DNA of 64,000 bases. It comes from Rhizophagus clarus (lineage: Eukaryota > Glomeromycota > Glomeromycetes > Glomerales > Glomeraceae). The position numbers were made by a program, and so were the translations under genes. Positions within the stretch are counted from its first letter, which is position 1. Every line of letters begins with the position of its first letter. Shown in pieces: positions 41,360-52,797 of the stretch. Location: the NCBI GenBank assembly GCA_015698045.1, contig BLAL01000286.1:496001-560000 (forward strand), read 5' to 3'. Below the pieces are notes generated by a model. The model ran no database searches. It saw only the letters and a list, made by a program, of their open reading frames with translations, and had not been told where the DNA came from.

Positions 41360-44060
41360 CTTCAAAATTCCATCAGAAGGTGTCTGAAAAGTCATGAATC
41401 TAAAAAAAAAGAACCAAAACGTTAGTTTACGTTTCATTAACAAAGCAAAAAAAATTAATTTTTGAAAGTAAGTACCTTCAAAATCTAGTTTAGGAGACTC
41501 TTCTCTTTGTCATTTTTCCACTTTCCTTTTACTACCTCTGACTTTAATTCTTCCCCATCTTTTGTTAGCATCTGGGAAGCCATGAGCCTACAAAATAAAA
41601 AAATTGAAACGTTAGTAAACATTTTGCTAAAATAAGACAAAAAAAAATTTCATTTTTTTTATTACCTTTAAATAACTAGTCTGTCTTAAAAGAGGTTCTG
41701 GACCTAAAAAAAATAAAAATGAACGTGAGTTAACGTTCGTTGAAATAAAAATAAAAAAAATATTATTTACCTTCGAAGCTGTAAAACTACAAAAGAGTCA
41801 ACATTTTGGTTAAAAAAGAAAGTCCAGACAGTGTTGTAAGCCTACGAAGAATAGATTCAAAGCATTAATTAACGTTTAGTTTAACATTTTGAATAACTTT
41901 GAAGTTTTACCTTCAAAATCTTGTCCAGGAACTCGTCCAGAGGCTGTAAATCTACAAGAAACAAAATAAATGAAACGTTAGTAAATATTCATTAAGAAAT
42001 TTCAAAAAAAAATAAAAGGAACTTTATAAAATACCTTTAAAGTTTCGTAACGTTCCAGGAAGCTGCAGACCTATAAAAATGAGCGTTAGCAAACCGTCTT
42101 GTTAAAAAAGAATTTTGAAGTTCTATCTTCAAAATTTCTTCTAGGAATCCAACCGCGGACCTACAAAAAAAAAGAATAAGAAAAATAAAGAACATTAGTA
42201 AACATTTATTGAATAAAAAAAAAGCAAAAAAAAATTAAAAATTCGAAGTTTTACCTTCGAAATTGGTGTCAATAATACTCCTGCCAGTTTCCTAGACTAA
42301 AAAAAATAAAGAACGTTAGTAAACATTTATTGAATAAAAGAAAGAAAAAAAATTGAACGTTAACAATGTTCGTTAAACAAAATAATTAAATAAGTTTTTT
42401 TTCGAAGGTCATACCCTCAAAATGTCCTTCATCTATCTAAAAAAGAATAAAACAAACGTTAATCAATGTTCATTAAATAAAAACAAAAAAAAATCAAAGG
42501 CTTTACCTTCGAATATAGTCCGGGCTTCGTCTGAACCTAAAAAAATTGAAAACGAACATTAGTTAACATTCGTTGTTAATGTTTGTTGAAGTAAAAAAAA
42601 ATTATTTCGAAGTTTCTTTACCTTCGAAATACCTCGGTCCACTTTGAATTAGAGTTCTGGGCCTAAAAAAACAAAATGAAATATTAGTAACGTTTTGTAA
42701 GATAAAAATAAAAAAAATAATTTATTTTGAAGTTTTCTTTACCTTCAAAATAACTCGGTCCACTTCTTTCAAACCTAAAAAAGAAAGAAATGAACGTTAG
42801 TTAATGTTCGTTGAAATAAAAGTAAAAAAAAATTACTTTTTTTTTTACTTACAGTAGTCCGCTTATAAAGGATTTCCAGACCTAAAAAATAAAAAAAAAT
42901 GAACATTAGTAATGTTCATTTAAAAATAAAAAAAAAATAAAAATTTTTGAAGGTATTATACCTTCGAAATACTGGTCCGCCTCTAAAGGAGTTCCAGACC
43001 TAAAAAATAAAAAAAATGAATATTAGTAACGTTCGTTTAAATAAAACAAAAAAAAATAATAATTTTCAAAGATATTATACCTTCGAAATACCATAGTCTG
43101 CCTCTAAAGAGTTCTGGACCTAAAAAATATAAAAAAAAATGAACATTAGTAATGTTTGTTGAAATTAAAGTAAAAAAAATTATTTTTTTTACTTAATGGT
43201 CTGCCTCGAAATGAAGTTCTGGACTTAAAAAAAAGGAGAAAAGCGAAATGTTACTAATGTTTCACTAAAATACAAAAAAAAATGTTTTTTTTTACTTAGT
43301 GGTCTGCCCCAAAGTGGAGTTTCAGACCTAAAAAAAAGAAGAGAAGCGAAACGTTACTAACGTTTCGCTAAAATATAAAAAAAAATTGTTTTTTTTTCTT
43401 TACTTAATAGTCTGCCTCGAAATGGAGTTCCAGACCTTAAAAAAAAGAAGAGAAGCGTAACATTACTAATATTTCGCTAAAATACAAAAAAAAATGTTTT
43501 TTTTTTACTTAGTGGTCCACCCCGAAGTGGAATTCTGGACCTAAAAAAAAAGAAGAGAAGTAAAACATTACTAACGTTTCACTAAAATACAAAAAAAAAA
43601 ATATTTTTATTTTCTTTACTTAATAGTCCACCTCGAAATGGAGTTCTGGACCTTAAAAAAAGAAGAAAAGCGAAATGTTAGTAATGTTTCACTAAAATAC
43701 AAAAAAAAAATCTTTTTTTTACTTATAGTGGTCCGCCTCGAAGTGGAGTTCCAGACCTAAAAAAAGAAAGAAAAGTCAATATAAATTAATAAAAAAAAAT
43801 TTTTTTTTTTGAAATTGAGTCCGGAACCCATACTTTCAGTGTTCTGGACCTACAAAAAAAAAGGAAAATAAGTGTTAGCCAACGCTTGTTAAATAATAAT
43901 AAAAGTTTTTTTCCAAAGGTTACACTGGTCAAATGACCTTTGAAACTAGGCGTTCTGGATAAAAATGATGTTTATTAAAAAAAGTCGATGATAGTGGAGT
44001 CCGGAACTTGTCTTTTGGTATTTCAGACCTATAAAATTGGAACAAACTTTAGTTAAAGTT
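41360..44060 (-). repeat. array B: ~18-20 intron/micro-exon-like units, minus strand
   Basis: On the minus strand each unit is T-run + AG, a core of 29-42 nt that often begins GTCCAGAAC or GTCTGGAA and ends TTCGAAG, TTTGAAG or ATTTAAAG, then GTAA/GTAT. Spacers contain AACGTTAGTAACGTT-type palindromes. The unit period is ~105-140 bp, tightest at 42.85-43.76 kb. The last longer core (41592-41477) is open for ~34 codons and ends in TAG. Some donors are lost (one reads ATAGA). Confidence 0.75.
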
Positions 44061-44648
44061 TGTTAAATAAATAAAAAATATAAAAAATATGATTTAAATA
44101 AAAAATAATAATAGTTGAACGTTAGTAAGAAACGTTCCCCAAACAAAATATAAAAAAGAATTTCAAAGTTTACCTTTGAAATGGTGTTCAAAGACGCAGT
44201 TTACATATGAAAATGTGAGGTAAAGGTGTTTCTTTAACGAACTTAAGCCTAGGTTTGACAAGTGTTTCTTATAAAGAAAAGAAGTCTGGAGCCCTATGAA
44301 AAAAAAAATCCTGCATGTTGCTGATTATACACCAGACGTTAGATGAACTTAATTTTTTAAAAAAAATTACTCTTAAGCTTCAAAGCTTAAAAAAGAAAAA
44401 AATAATTTTCAATTTTTTTTAATAGCTTTAACAGATTATTTCATTTAAATTAAAAATTATTTCTTTAAAAAACATTGAAATAAATTATTTTTTTAAAGTG
44501 CTGTAAAAAAAACAAATTAGAAGTGCAAAGCTTTATCAAAATAAAAAAAAAAGTTTATGTAAAGTTTATCAAATAAAAAAAGAAAATGCTAAAGATCCCT
44601 AAAGATTTTTGTGCGAAATGTTTTTAAAATCTGCAATTTTGGAGATTA
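44061..44648. other. AT-rich, no gene seen
   Basis: Loose TTTTAAA/AAAGCTTTA repeats and weak remnants of array B spacers. No coding signal. Confidence 0.5.
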
Positions 44649-44809
44649 TTACAGAATTTTTATAAAAAAATCTTTCAAAAAAATAAAAAGCATGACATGT
44701 GTAATATTGCGCAGATTTTTATCAAAAATAGTTAAAAAAAAGTAGCAATCTGCAATTTTTGCAGATTGCCGCAGATATGAACTGATATAACTTTCCCGAT
44801 AAAAGATAT

Positions 44810-46339
44810 AATTGTACCTTAGTTGAAAAACTATTTCCTTCTCAGGATGCTTTTGATCTCTTGTCTTTGCATTTAAATCTATAATAGGAGCCAAATAATG
44901 ATTTATACGATCCAATCTCACCTCTTTTGGACCTGGCAAAAAACCCAAATATATAATATTTTTGGGCTTATTCCTTTCGGACCTTAGTAAATTACAAATA
45001 GATGCATATATAGATCCAGTACTATGTTGAGTATAGGTAAATGGCTGAAACCAATCAAGGTTAAAAAGAAGATCTAGATTGGTTGTGGCAGTTTCTGGTG
45101 TAAAAAATGTACTACCATCAAATGGAAAAGTTTTCCATACTTTACTATCATAAATATCTGAATAGATATTCTCTTCTCTTTGAACTCCTGATAATTTCAG
45201 CATACTCTCAAAACTGGGTCATTAATATAATATACTCAATTGCTGACGAATACTTGGCTTAGAAAAAAGCATACGAGGCACAGCAATTGTTTCTCTTTTA
45301 TTTTTTTTAAGAATGGTAAGCGGATTATTGCATTGGTTATGACAATTTGGTATTAGATTATTTGGAAATTCTTCATGTAAGCAATTCTTAATTGCTACTT
45401 TTTCTTCTTCCTTGTATGCGACAATATCTTTAATATTATTCATTTTATGACAATTATTGCATACAACTAACTGCATTTTTGGTTGAAAAATATGTAAATA
45501 TTTTTTTGCCATATATAAGGAATTAGGAAAATTTTTGAATTGCAATTTATTTAAGCGAGTAAGTAAAATATGTAAAAACTTTATTAATGCTTCAAGTGCC
45601 ATGTCAGTGAGCCGAAATCTTTGTTAAAATTTAAATACCCATAGAATAATTTCAGTTTCCAATGAATCATTTAAATTTTCCATCACAAACACTTCATCGC
45701 TATCAAATTCGGAAGATGCAAAAATATTTTTTATATTATCTTTATCTTTATTTTTTTCTTCCTGATCTTTATCATCATCATCATCTTCTTCTTCTTCTTC
45801 TTGATAGATATAATCTTGATCAATGTTATAATCATTTTCTTCATCAAAATAATTGACATCATTATCATTTTTATCAAGTGTAAGTGAAGGAATACGAAAG
45901 TTAGATGAAAATGGTATATTTATACTTTCTTCTTCATTACTTAATTGGAAAGAATCAGGGAAAAAAGAATCAGGCGGAATACTATCTTCATTATCTGATA
46001 GTTTATTTGGGTAAAAAGAATCAAGGTTATCACTTTTCCGCTTTTTTGATTGATTTGGACTTTGTTTTCTTGCCGTAATGGCATTTTTCTGATCTTTTTT
46101 AGCATCTTTTGACTTCCATAGACGTTTGTCTTTAGCATATTTCTTTTGAGTACGAGGGTCAACTTCTTCACTATTACAAAAAATACAAGAACATGCATAC
46201 AAATACTTCTTTTTGGGCTTTATTAAATCAGCGACAGAGGTTTCAATTTTTTTGGGCTTTATTAAATCAACAACAAAGGTTTCAATTTTACTTTTTTTAT
46301 TATGTTTATTAAATCGGCTACAGAAGTTTTATTACTCAT
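44810..46339 (-). pseudogene. Tnp2/Plavaka-like transposase, N-terminal half, in-frame stops
   Basis: ATG 46339 starts a region with three ~60-bp repeats (SVADLIKPKK) containing a frameshift. Then follow CSCIFCNSEEVDPRTQKKY, an acidic domain, FPNSLYMAKKYL, VPRMLFSKPSIRQQLS and DLLFNLDWFQPFTY, HSTGSIYASICNLLR, YLGFLPGPKEVRLD. These are the typical order of fungal Plavaka/CACTA-like Tnp2 proteins. Three in-frame stops (TAA ~45621; TAA and TGA ~45223-45218) break the frame without shifting it. The catalytic C-terminal half is missing, replaced at ~44.81 kb by array B element sequence. Confidence 0.8.
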
Positions 46340-46774
46340 TTTGCTAAATTATGTTGTGTATTTTATTGAGTACCAAAGAAAGTTATAAAAAGGTTTACTG
46401 AATCATATACTAAATTATGTTGTATATTTTATGGAGTACCTAAGAAAGTTATGAAAAGGTTACTGAATCGTAGAATATGTTCAGATTCGTATGAGGAAAT
46501 CTTTTCAAGATCAAGATCAGGTTAGATTCGCGTGAGGAATTTTTTCAGAGTCATATTCGCATTTGATTATTTTAGGAATAGATTCGCGAGATTCGCAAGA
46601 TTTGCGTGAGGTATCTTTTCAAGATCAGGTTCGCGTTTGGATCAGATTCGTGTGAAGAATTTTTTCAGGATCAGGTTCGCGTAGTCAAACTGAAATCAAT
46701 ATAAATATAACAACCTTTTTGCTTTCTGGAATCTTTTCAATCAAAGCTTTATGCTTAACTGGAATATATAAGTA
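46340..46774. other. intergenic with short TTCGCGT-rich repeats
   Basis: 46.36-46.46 kb holds a ~65-bp duplication (TACTAAATTATGTTGT/TACC...AAAGTTATGAAAAGG). 46.46-46.69 kb holds repeats of GATTCGCGTGAGGAAT and CAAGATCAGGTT. It lies between divergent genes (Plavaka-like and the four-exon gene) and may be promoter-proximal. Confidence 0.5.
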
Positions 46775-48008
46775 ATGATGGACAGTGATCAGAAATCTAT
46801 CAATTCATCCTCATCCTCATCCTCATCATCGTCTTCATCGTTCTCATCGTCCTCATCATCAGTCACTTCATATAAAATGATTAAAGCAAGTATTGTTTAT
46901 TATTTATTTATCATTTCTGTTTTTTTTTATTTATGTTTATCTACTATTCTATAGCAAGAAGTGTTTATATGGGTCGATTCAGAACTAAAGGATATTTATA
47001 AAATAGACGAAAAACAGACTTGGGTCGAACAAAAGGAGAATATAGTTATGAAGCTACTGCCACCTCTGTATAAGCTTGTAAATAAAAAATATAGCATTAC
47101 GAATGGCAAATTACTAAAAATGTTATACAGACGGTGGCATTCTTGACATCGTATAAGTAATATCAAAAGTCAAGGAGAAGAAAGTGTAAAACAAAATAAA
47201 AGAAGATCCCAAAAAAATACGAGGATGCAAGTTGTAAGTGAATATAATTAACATGAAATTTCATGTTAATTTAGTCCATTTAGTTAACTATATTTATTAT
47301 ATTTGCAATTATTATTAATTAGAAAAAGCAGAGAAGAGCACAAGCAGCTAATTATTTAATTGAAGGTAAAGATAAATATATCCTCAGGTATCCGGAGGAG
47401 GATCTTGTAAAAATCCTTAAAGATTTAGGATACCACTCCGAAGAATGGGAGGAAACAGATCCTGAGGAAGATGAAGAAATTATTGAAGAAGCCATCACAA
47501 AAAAGTCAACATCAATATACATTTATGAAAAATGGTGGCGTTCTTCTACAGTATGTATATTTTATTATTTTGTTAGTTTTATTTATCAAAATTACTAATA
47601 GTAATTTATTTACTTAAGCTTCTGCGATTATTACACAACCAAATCAATCCAATAGTCAAACTATTAAAAAAGAAACCACCAACTTTAAAACGTAAGAGAC
47701 AATCAAGATATAATACATCTAGCATACCGCCCATAGGTGCATCAGGTTGGTGCTTAAATCAAGAGGCACTCAAACGGTTTACCCGTTCAAGTATCAATAT
47801 TCTGGTATATGATTACGATACTGATACCGATGACCAAGTTAATAGTGATAATGATACTGAAGATGAAATCAATAATAAAGAAATCCCAGATAGAATAAAT
47901 AAAAGAAAGAAGAGAAAAACTAATGAAGAAATCCCAAATAGAATAAATAAAAGAAAGAAGAGAAAAACTAAGAAACAAAAAAGAAGTAAAAAATATAAAT
48001 CAAAATAA
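46775..48008 (+). pseudogene. four-exon orphan gene, one in-frame TGA
   Basis: Exons 46775-46885, 46955-47233, 47323-47550 and 47619-48008 (stop TAA) all join in phase 0: 336 codons. Introns are 69, 89 and 68 nt. Intron 1 starts GCAAGT (a GC-AG type donor), the others GTAAGT and GTATGT. The product has a poly-Ser N-terminus, a helical domain with two Trp/Arg ends (MLYRRWHS, YIYEKWWRSS), acidic linkers and a Lys/Arg tail with a duplicated 16-residue unit (EIPNRINKRKKRKT). TGA at 47144-47146 interrupts exon 2. No family is recognised; it is probably a repeated fungal orphan family. Confidence 0.65.
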
Positions 48009-48419
48009 TTCAATATTTTTTTTTAAAATTTTTGAAATTTTTTTATGTAGACGTAATTTTTTACTTTATTGGATTATATAATAAATTGAATTCAATCATT
48101 TGTATGTAGTTTAATCACGAATTTAATCACGAATTATTTTCAATGATTAACTGTTAGAATTTGTTAGAATGAAATTTTTTTATGTAGGCGTAAGTTTTTT
48201 ACTTTATTGGATTATATAATAAAAATTGACCAATTGAATCAAGGCTTTAAAGAAATGCCGTTCATTTTCTAGTCTATCAGTAAAAAAAAATCTTTTTTAT
48301 TAAAAAGCGAACTTTTCTTAAATTGTTAAAAAGTTTTAGAAATGACTTTAATGACTTTTACATTTATTTTTTTTAGAAAACTTTAGATCGAAAAAAAGAA
48401 ACCTTTAGATCTTGGTCTA
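48009..48419. other. AT-rich spacer with a ~90-bp duplication
   Basis: TTTTTTATGTAG[A/G]CGTAA and TTTACTTTATTGGATTATAT occur twice (48040-48085, 48175-48222). No gene seen. Confidence 0.6.
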
Positions 48420-48845
48420 ATCTAATTCAATTTACTTATTGTATTACAGTAAATTTAATGATCATTAAGAAAAGTTCGCTCGAACTTTTCTTAAAATCAT
48501 CAAATTTACTGTAATACAATAAAGATAACGTGATCGTAATCTTGATTTTTAAAAAAAGTTCGTTCAAACTTTTCTTAAAATAATCAAATTTACTGTAATA
48601 CAATAAAGATAATGTGATCGTAATCTTAATTTTTAAGAAAAGTTTGTTCAAACTTTTCTTAAAATAATCAAATTTACTGTAATACAATAAAGATAATGTG
48701 ATCATAATCTTGATTTTAAGAAAAGTTCGCTTGAACTTTTCCTAAAATCATCAAATTTACTGTAATACAATAAAGATAACGTAATTGTGATCGTGATCTT
48801 GATTTTAAGAAAAGTTCGAGCGAACTTTTCTTGATAAAATCATAA
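48420..48845. repeat. palindromic ~90-bp tandem repeat (AAAAGTTCG-CGAACTTTT)
   Basis: Four to five units each have a near-perfect hairpin, AAGAAAAGTTCG[CT/AG]CGAACTTTTCTT, and TTTACTGTAATACAATAAAG. Short Leu/Tyr/Ser ORFs seen on the minus strand come from the repeat. The same repeat recurs at 55.35-55.54 kb. Confidence 0.9.
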
Positions 48846-48929
48846 ATGTAAAAAATTGTACAGTGTAAGCAGTATTTATTTTTAGACATATGTCGGTACC
48901 TGATTTGCTATTCTCTTTAACTGTTATAT

Positions 48930-49205
48930 TTGCCAATTAAATTTTGTATTTTTCATGAGGCTGACGAGTGATGACTGGCTGATGTGCTACTGAAAACAGC
49001 AATTTTATATGCACAGCACAGTATTTATTGATTTATATGGCTAAGTTTATCATGCTCTTAATCTTTAGATTATCAATTATAACGTTAATTAAATTTTGTA
49101 TTTTTCATGAGGTGCTATCTGATATTCATTTTTGGTTACTGGAAACAGCGATCTTATATGCACAGCACATTATTTATTGATTTATATGGCTAAGTTTATC
49201 ATAAA
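48930..49205 (+). repeat. ~145-bp direct duplication
   Basis: AATTAAATTTTGTATTTTTC begins both copies and TTATATGGCTAAGTTTATCA ends both, with diverged middles (TGACTGGCTGATG against TGATATTCATTTTTGG). No coding content is recognised. Confidence 0.8.
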
Positions 49206-49353
49206 AAATAATATAAAATAATGGTCTATTCCCCAATTTAACACTTTAACATTTTTTTTTTTTTTTTTTTTTTATAAGGGATAAAATGTCTTTTTTTATT
49301 TCTATCAAAAATTTTATTTCTATCAAAAAAAAATTTTATTTCAATCAAAAAAA

Positions 49354-50063
49354 ATGTACAAAAAAACCTACAAATCTAATATCAAGAAACCCAAAAAAGA
49401 TTCCAGGACTTTTCATCACAAAGCTGAAAAAAATGAAAAACCCGTATTATTATTAGAAGCTCAAAAGATCACAAATCAAGCGTACAAAGACGGAATTAAG
49501 AAAATATATAAACTTACTGTTGACACGCTTAAAAAGAATGATCTGTAAGTAAAATAATTAATATAAAAAGAAATTCCTAATTATAATTTTAAATATATTT
49601 GTTAGATATAAAACGGATAAATATATGACTTCTTTGTCTCATATTAGCAATATTGGTAAGAAATTTTTAACAATTCACTCTTGAGGGAAAATATGTCCTA
49701 TCAATTTAGTTATTAAAATAAAAATTTCCATTATATTTATTATTAGTAACAACAGTTGCCAAGCACTAACAACCACAACAACCACCACCACTACCACCAC
49801 AAACGTCACATAGTATTTATCAATTTAATACAAAATTAAAGTTTATAAATTATCTAATAACTTATTAAATAAAAATTTTCAAAATTACAAAAACAGGTGA
49901 TTCGTCAAAAATTTTCTGCATATACTGCTATGGCCCATATTGGCTAGTAAATTGCAATCAAATACCTCCAAAATATAGGGAAAGCTGTATAAAGTGTTGG
50001 AAAAGCACCAGGCATCATGCGAAGGATTGTAAATCCAGTAGACAGAAAAAGCCTTGGCTTTAG
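49354..50063 (+). CDS. three-exon small basic protein with zinc knuckle
   Basis: Exons 49354-49544, 49606-49655 and 49897-50063 (stop TAG) join in frame to 135 residues. Intron 1 is GTAAGT...TTAG (61 nt). Intron 2 is GTAAGA...ACAG (241 nt) and contains a His/Asn-rich frame that might be an alternative exon. The N-terminus is Lys-rich, the middle helical (NQAYKDGIKKIYKL), and the end has CIYCYGPYWLVNC and CIKCWKSTRHHAKDC, Cys pairs like a double zinc knuckle. It could be a host gene or a domesticated Gag-like piece. It is one of few intact-looking spliced genes here. Confidence 0.6.
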
Positions 50064-50194
50064 AGTCTTTTTTATAATTTTTGTAAGTAAAATTCTTAAA
50101 ATCATTATCACTAATTTTTTGAATCTAATTATTTAACTTTTTTTAGATCAGATCGACTGAATTTTTTTTTATGTTTAAGTGGGGCGGCCAAATT

Positions 50195-50445
50195 TCTTTT
50201 TTTTTTTTGAGTCAACAAAATTTTTTTTTCTTTAGTCCAACTGTGATTGGATTTAGTTTGATTGGGATCAAACAGCATTCTGATTGTGGTCAGATATAAA
50301 TTTTTTTTTTCTTTAGTTCAATTGGGATCAAACATCATTCTGATTGTGGTCAGATGTAAATTTTTTTTTCTTAGTTTGATTGGATTCGAACATCATTCTG
50401 ATTGTGATCAGATGTAAATTTTTTTTTCTTTAGTCCAACTGTGAT
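50195..50445. repeat. ~60-bp tandem repeat, 3-4 copies
   Basis: Units carry a T-run, CTTTAGTTCAATTGGGATCA, then AACATCATTCTGATTGTGGT and CAGATGTAAA. No ORF. Confidence 0.85.
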
Positions 50446-50719
50446 AATTTTTAATATAATTTTTTTTCTAAAAAAAAAAAAATATAATAAAGATTTATAA
50501 AAATTCCGTATATCAGGAATTATTTTGTAATCACAATACATATTTTATTTTTAAAGAAACTTTTATATATAAAACCTACTAAAACATGATTTTTAGCCAT
50601 ATCATATAAGACATTGGTGTACTCAATACTAATGTAACATTTTTTTTAAGCAACGTACTCACGAGAATCAACATTCATGTTTATAGTATTAGGAACTTAT
50701 AAAATGTCTGATATGTATT

Positions 50720-51200
50720 TAATTGGCGCATGATACGTACATTTTCTTAATATTAAAAAAAAAATCACTGCCCTTCATTCCTTACATTCCAAGTCCAGGC
50801 TCATTCAAAATGTCAAAAAAAGAAGAAAGAAATGTTAGAATGATACGTTTCTTTACAGTAATATTAAAAAAGAACCCGTTCTTTACGTTCCAAGCTCAAT
50901 TCGTCCAAGTTTGACAGCCTAAAAAAAAAGAAAGAAATATTAGTATGTTTTTTTAATATTAAAAAGAAATCCCCTCCCCTCTATTCCTTACATTTCAAGT
51001 CCAGGTTCGTTCAAAAAGTCTGGAAACCTAAAAAAAAGAAAGAAAAAAATGTTAGTACATTTCTTTAAAAATTAACAAAAAATCCTTCTCCCTTCCTCTA
51101 TTCCTTACATTCCAAGTCTGGGTTCATCCAAAGGTCTGACAAAAAAAAGAAGTCCCGTTATTCTACAAATGAGAGATCTGGCATCCTAAAAAAAAGAATA
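50720..51200 (-). repeat. array C: exon-like units, minus strand
   Basis: On the minus strand, units run T-run + AG, a core of 27-36 nt, then GTAAGGAAT or GTAAAGAA. Cores share CCTGGACTTG[G/A]AAT immediately before GTAAGG (51113-51087 region, 51020-50985, 50800-50775), plus a variant ending GAGCTTGGAAC. The most 3' unit has lost its acceptor AG. The design is the same as arrays A, B and D. Confidence 0.7.
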
Positions 51201-51239
51201 AATATAAAAGTAAATTTTATATTTAAATGATCTTTTTTA

Positions 51240-51525
51240 AAGATTATCAATGATCAGTCGTATGACTATCGATCGATAGTATCTCTGATTATTAGAATTT
51301 CATACAAATATCGGTGCCCAATATCTCTTAGAAAACATATCGGTGACTAATAATTTAGATATCAGGGGTCTCAATTTTTAGATGTATTTTTGATGTGATA
51401 AATCAGGTACCCAATATGTAAAAATGCCTGATATATAATTGATTAGTCACTGATATATAGGTCCCGATATGTACCCGATAGAATTGATTTTGACCAGTGT
51501 ATCTGTTATGACAAGACAAAAAAAA
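51240..51525. repeat. dispersed palindromic repeat (GATATCGGT/ACCCGATAT type)
   Basis: Alternating CGATCGATAG, ATATCGGTG and GTACCCGAT words end in TTGACCAGTGTATC. It resembles 59.27-59.56 kb (ACCCGATATATGCCCGATAA...AACCTGTG). Probably a small mobile repeat. Confidence 0.5.
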
Positions 51526-51879
51526 AAAAAATATTTTCTTTTTTATACTAATACTGAAAAAACTTGGTAAATATTATGCTTATTAATCATTTAATCAAAT
51601 ATAAGCCAATCAGTTTTTTTAAAAGAAATCTTTCTAATTTTTTTTGGTAAAATTGGGCAGTAGCGCAATTAGGGGAGTTCTGGGACAAACATATCCAGAA
51701 AGATTCCCAGAGATTTTTCCAAGCCCTTTTAGCTACAAGAATCCACTATAAAATTTAAAACTCTAGCCCAAAATTTGAGCTTCTTCCTGCTATCCAAATA
51801 TTTGGTATCAAATTTGGCATTAAATTACCTTGCCAGATACCAGGAATAAAACAATCTTTATAGCCTTTTTAGCCCGATT

Positions 51880-52770
51880 TTAATCCCAAATAATATATTA
51901 AAAGAAATGTGCTATTCTGCTTGCCTTTGAAAGTAGCCTCAAATATTGAGAAATGAAGTAACGAAATATAAGAGGATACGACCCTTGCAAGCCTAATTTG
52001 CATAACAATTTTTTATGATATTCTAGAATTAATTCTAAAGCTGATTCATTGATAAAATCAAAGGGTCACAAAGTCTAACCTCTGGGTACCCAAAAATTTT
52101 TTTGTATGATTTAGTGAAGCTAGGTTATACGAAAAATTGGATAACAGGAAAGAGTTCTAAATATTATTCTACTATATTCTAGCATATAAGTAATTTTTCG
52201 ATATGCAGGAAACCATTCTAGAGCCATTTCTATTACCAAACATTAGGACAAATAAGTCATATGAAAAATTTTATAAGTCATACAAAAAATTAAGTCATAT
52301 GAAAAAAAATGGATAACAGAAAAGAGTTCTAAATATTATTCTACTTTATTCTAGCATACAAATAATTTCACAATACGCAAAAAACCATTCTAGACCCATA
52401 TTATTAAGAAAATCATAAGGTCAAATAAGTCATACGAAAAAAATTACACCTATAAGTCTCACCTCTAAATCATACGAAAAATTGCTAACTATTCTGAGTA
52501 CACTGAGCCTTATCCCGAAGCCTGTTAATATATTGAATCACATAGTATCCTTTAATATGCAATGGGCACCGTCCTGAAGTAGAACCAGTAGGCTTACCAC
52601 ATTTACTATAAGGGATGCGTGGCTTAGCCTTCCAATGTAAATGGCATCCTTCTGGTCGCATGCAGGGGACTCCATGGGCCTTGCCAGTATTAAGTAAGTA
52701 TGGACAGAAATATTCTCTGATCATTTTTACTATATAGGGAAATAATTAATTAAAGAGAAAAATCTGTAAG
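51880..52770 (-). repeat. inverted arm, right copy
   Basis: Reverse complement of 39555-40440, including the Cys-rich gene in intact form. The two arms face each other 11.4 kb apart. Genes outside the arms differ (polymerase left, 127-aa ORF right), so the arms look like ends of two elements or a broken long-TIR element. Confidence 0.8.
52485..52724 (-). CDS. Cys-rich 79-aa protein, intact copy
   Basis: 79 residues from ATG 52724. CPYLLNTGKAHGVPC, EGCHLHW, SKCGKPTG and RCPLH give about seven Cys and three His, suggesting one or two zinc-binding sites. No family is recognised. CTATATAGTAAAA lies immediately upstream of the ATG. It is divergent from the 127-aa ORF across 73 bp. The duplicate at 39614 has one stop. 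Conservation of both copies' length suggests it is a genuine gene of the element. Confidence 0.7.
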   Translation of the reverse strand: MIREYFCPYLLNTGKAHGVPCMRPEGCHLHWKAKPRIPYSKCGKPTGSTSGRCPLHIKGYYVIQYINRLRDKAQCTQNS

Positions 52771-52797
52771 GGTAATATATAAAAAACTTTATACACA
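52725..52797. promoter_or_regulatory. 73-bp divergent promoter, Cys-rich / 127-aa genes
   Basis: It contains GGGTAATATATAAAAAACTT toward the 127-aa gene and TATATAG toward the Cys-rich gene, plus TTAATTAATTA. It is partly conserved in the left arm upstream of the polymerase. Confidence 0.4.

Larger units (their letters stand above)
40868..44805 (-). mobile_element. composite element holding exon-like array B (limits approximate)
   Basis: The left edge reads ATCGGGAAAAATTTTAATCTGC. The right edge read in reverse gives TATCGGGAAAGTTATATCAG then CATATCTGCGGC. Both edges have repeated CTGCGCAGAT/ATCTGC words. The left flank is an integrase fragment and the right flank a Plavaka-like transposase, each cut at the edge. 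No target duplication was found, so this may be a rearranged junction rather than a clean insertion. Confidence 0.45.

Noticed and set aside
48436-48705. Leu/Tyr/Ser ORF on the minus strand
   Set aside because: It is composed of the hairpin satellite units and is repeated at 55.3 kb in the same way.
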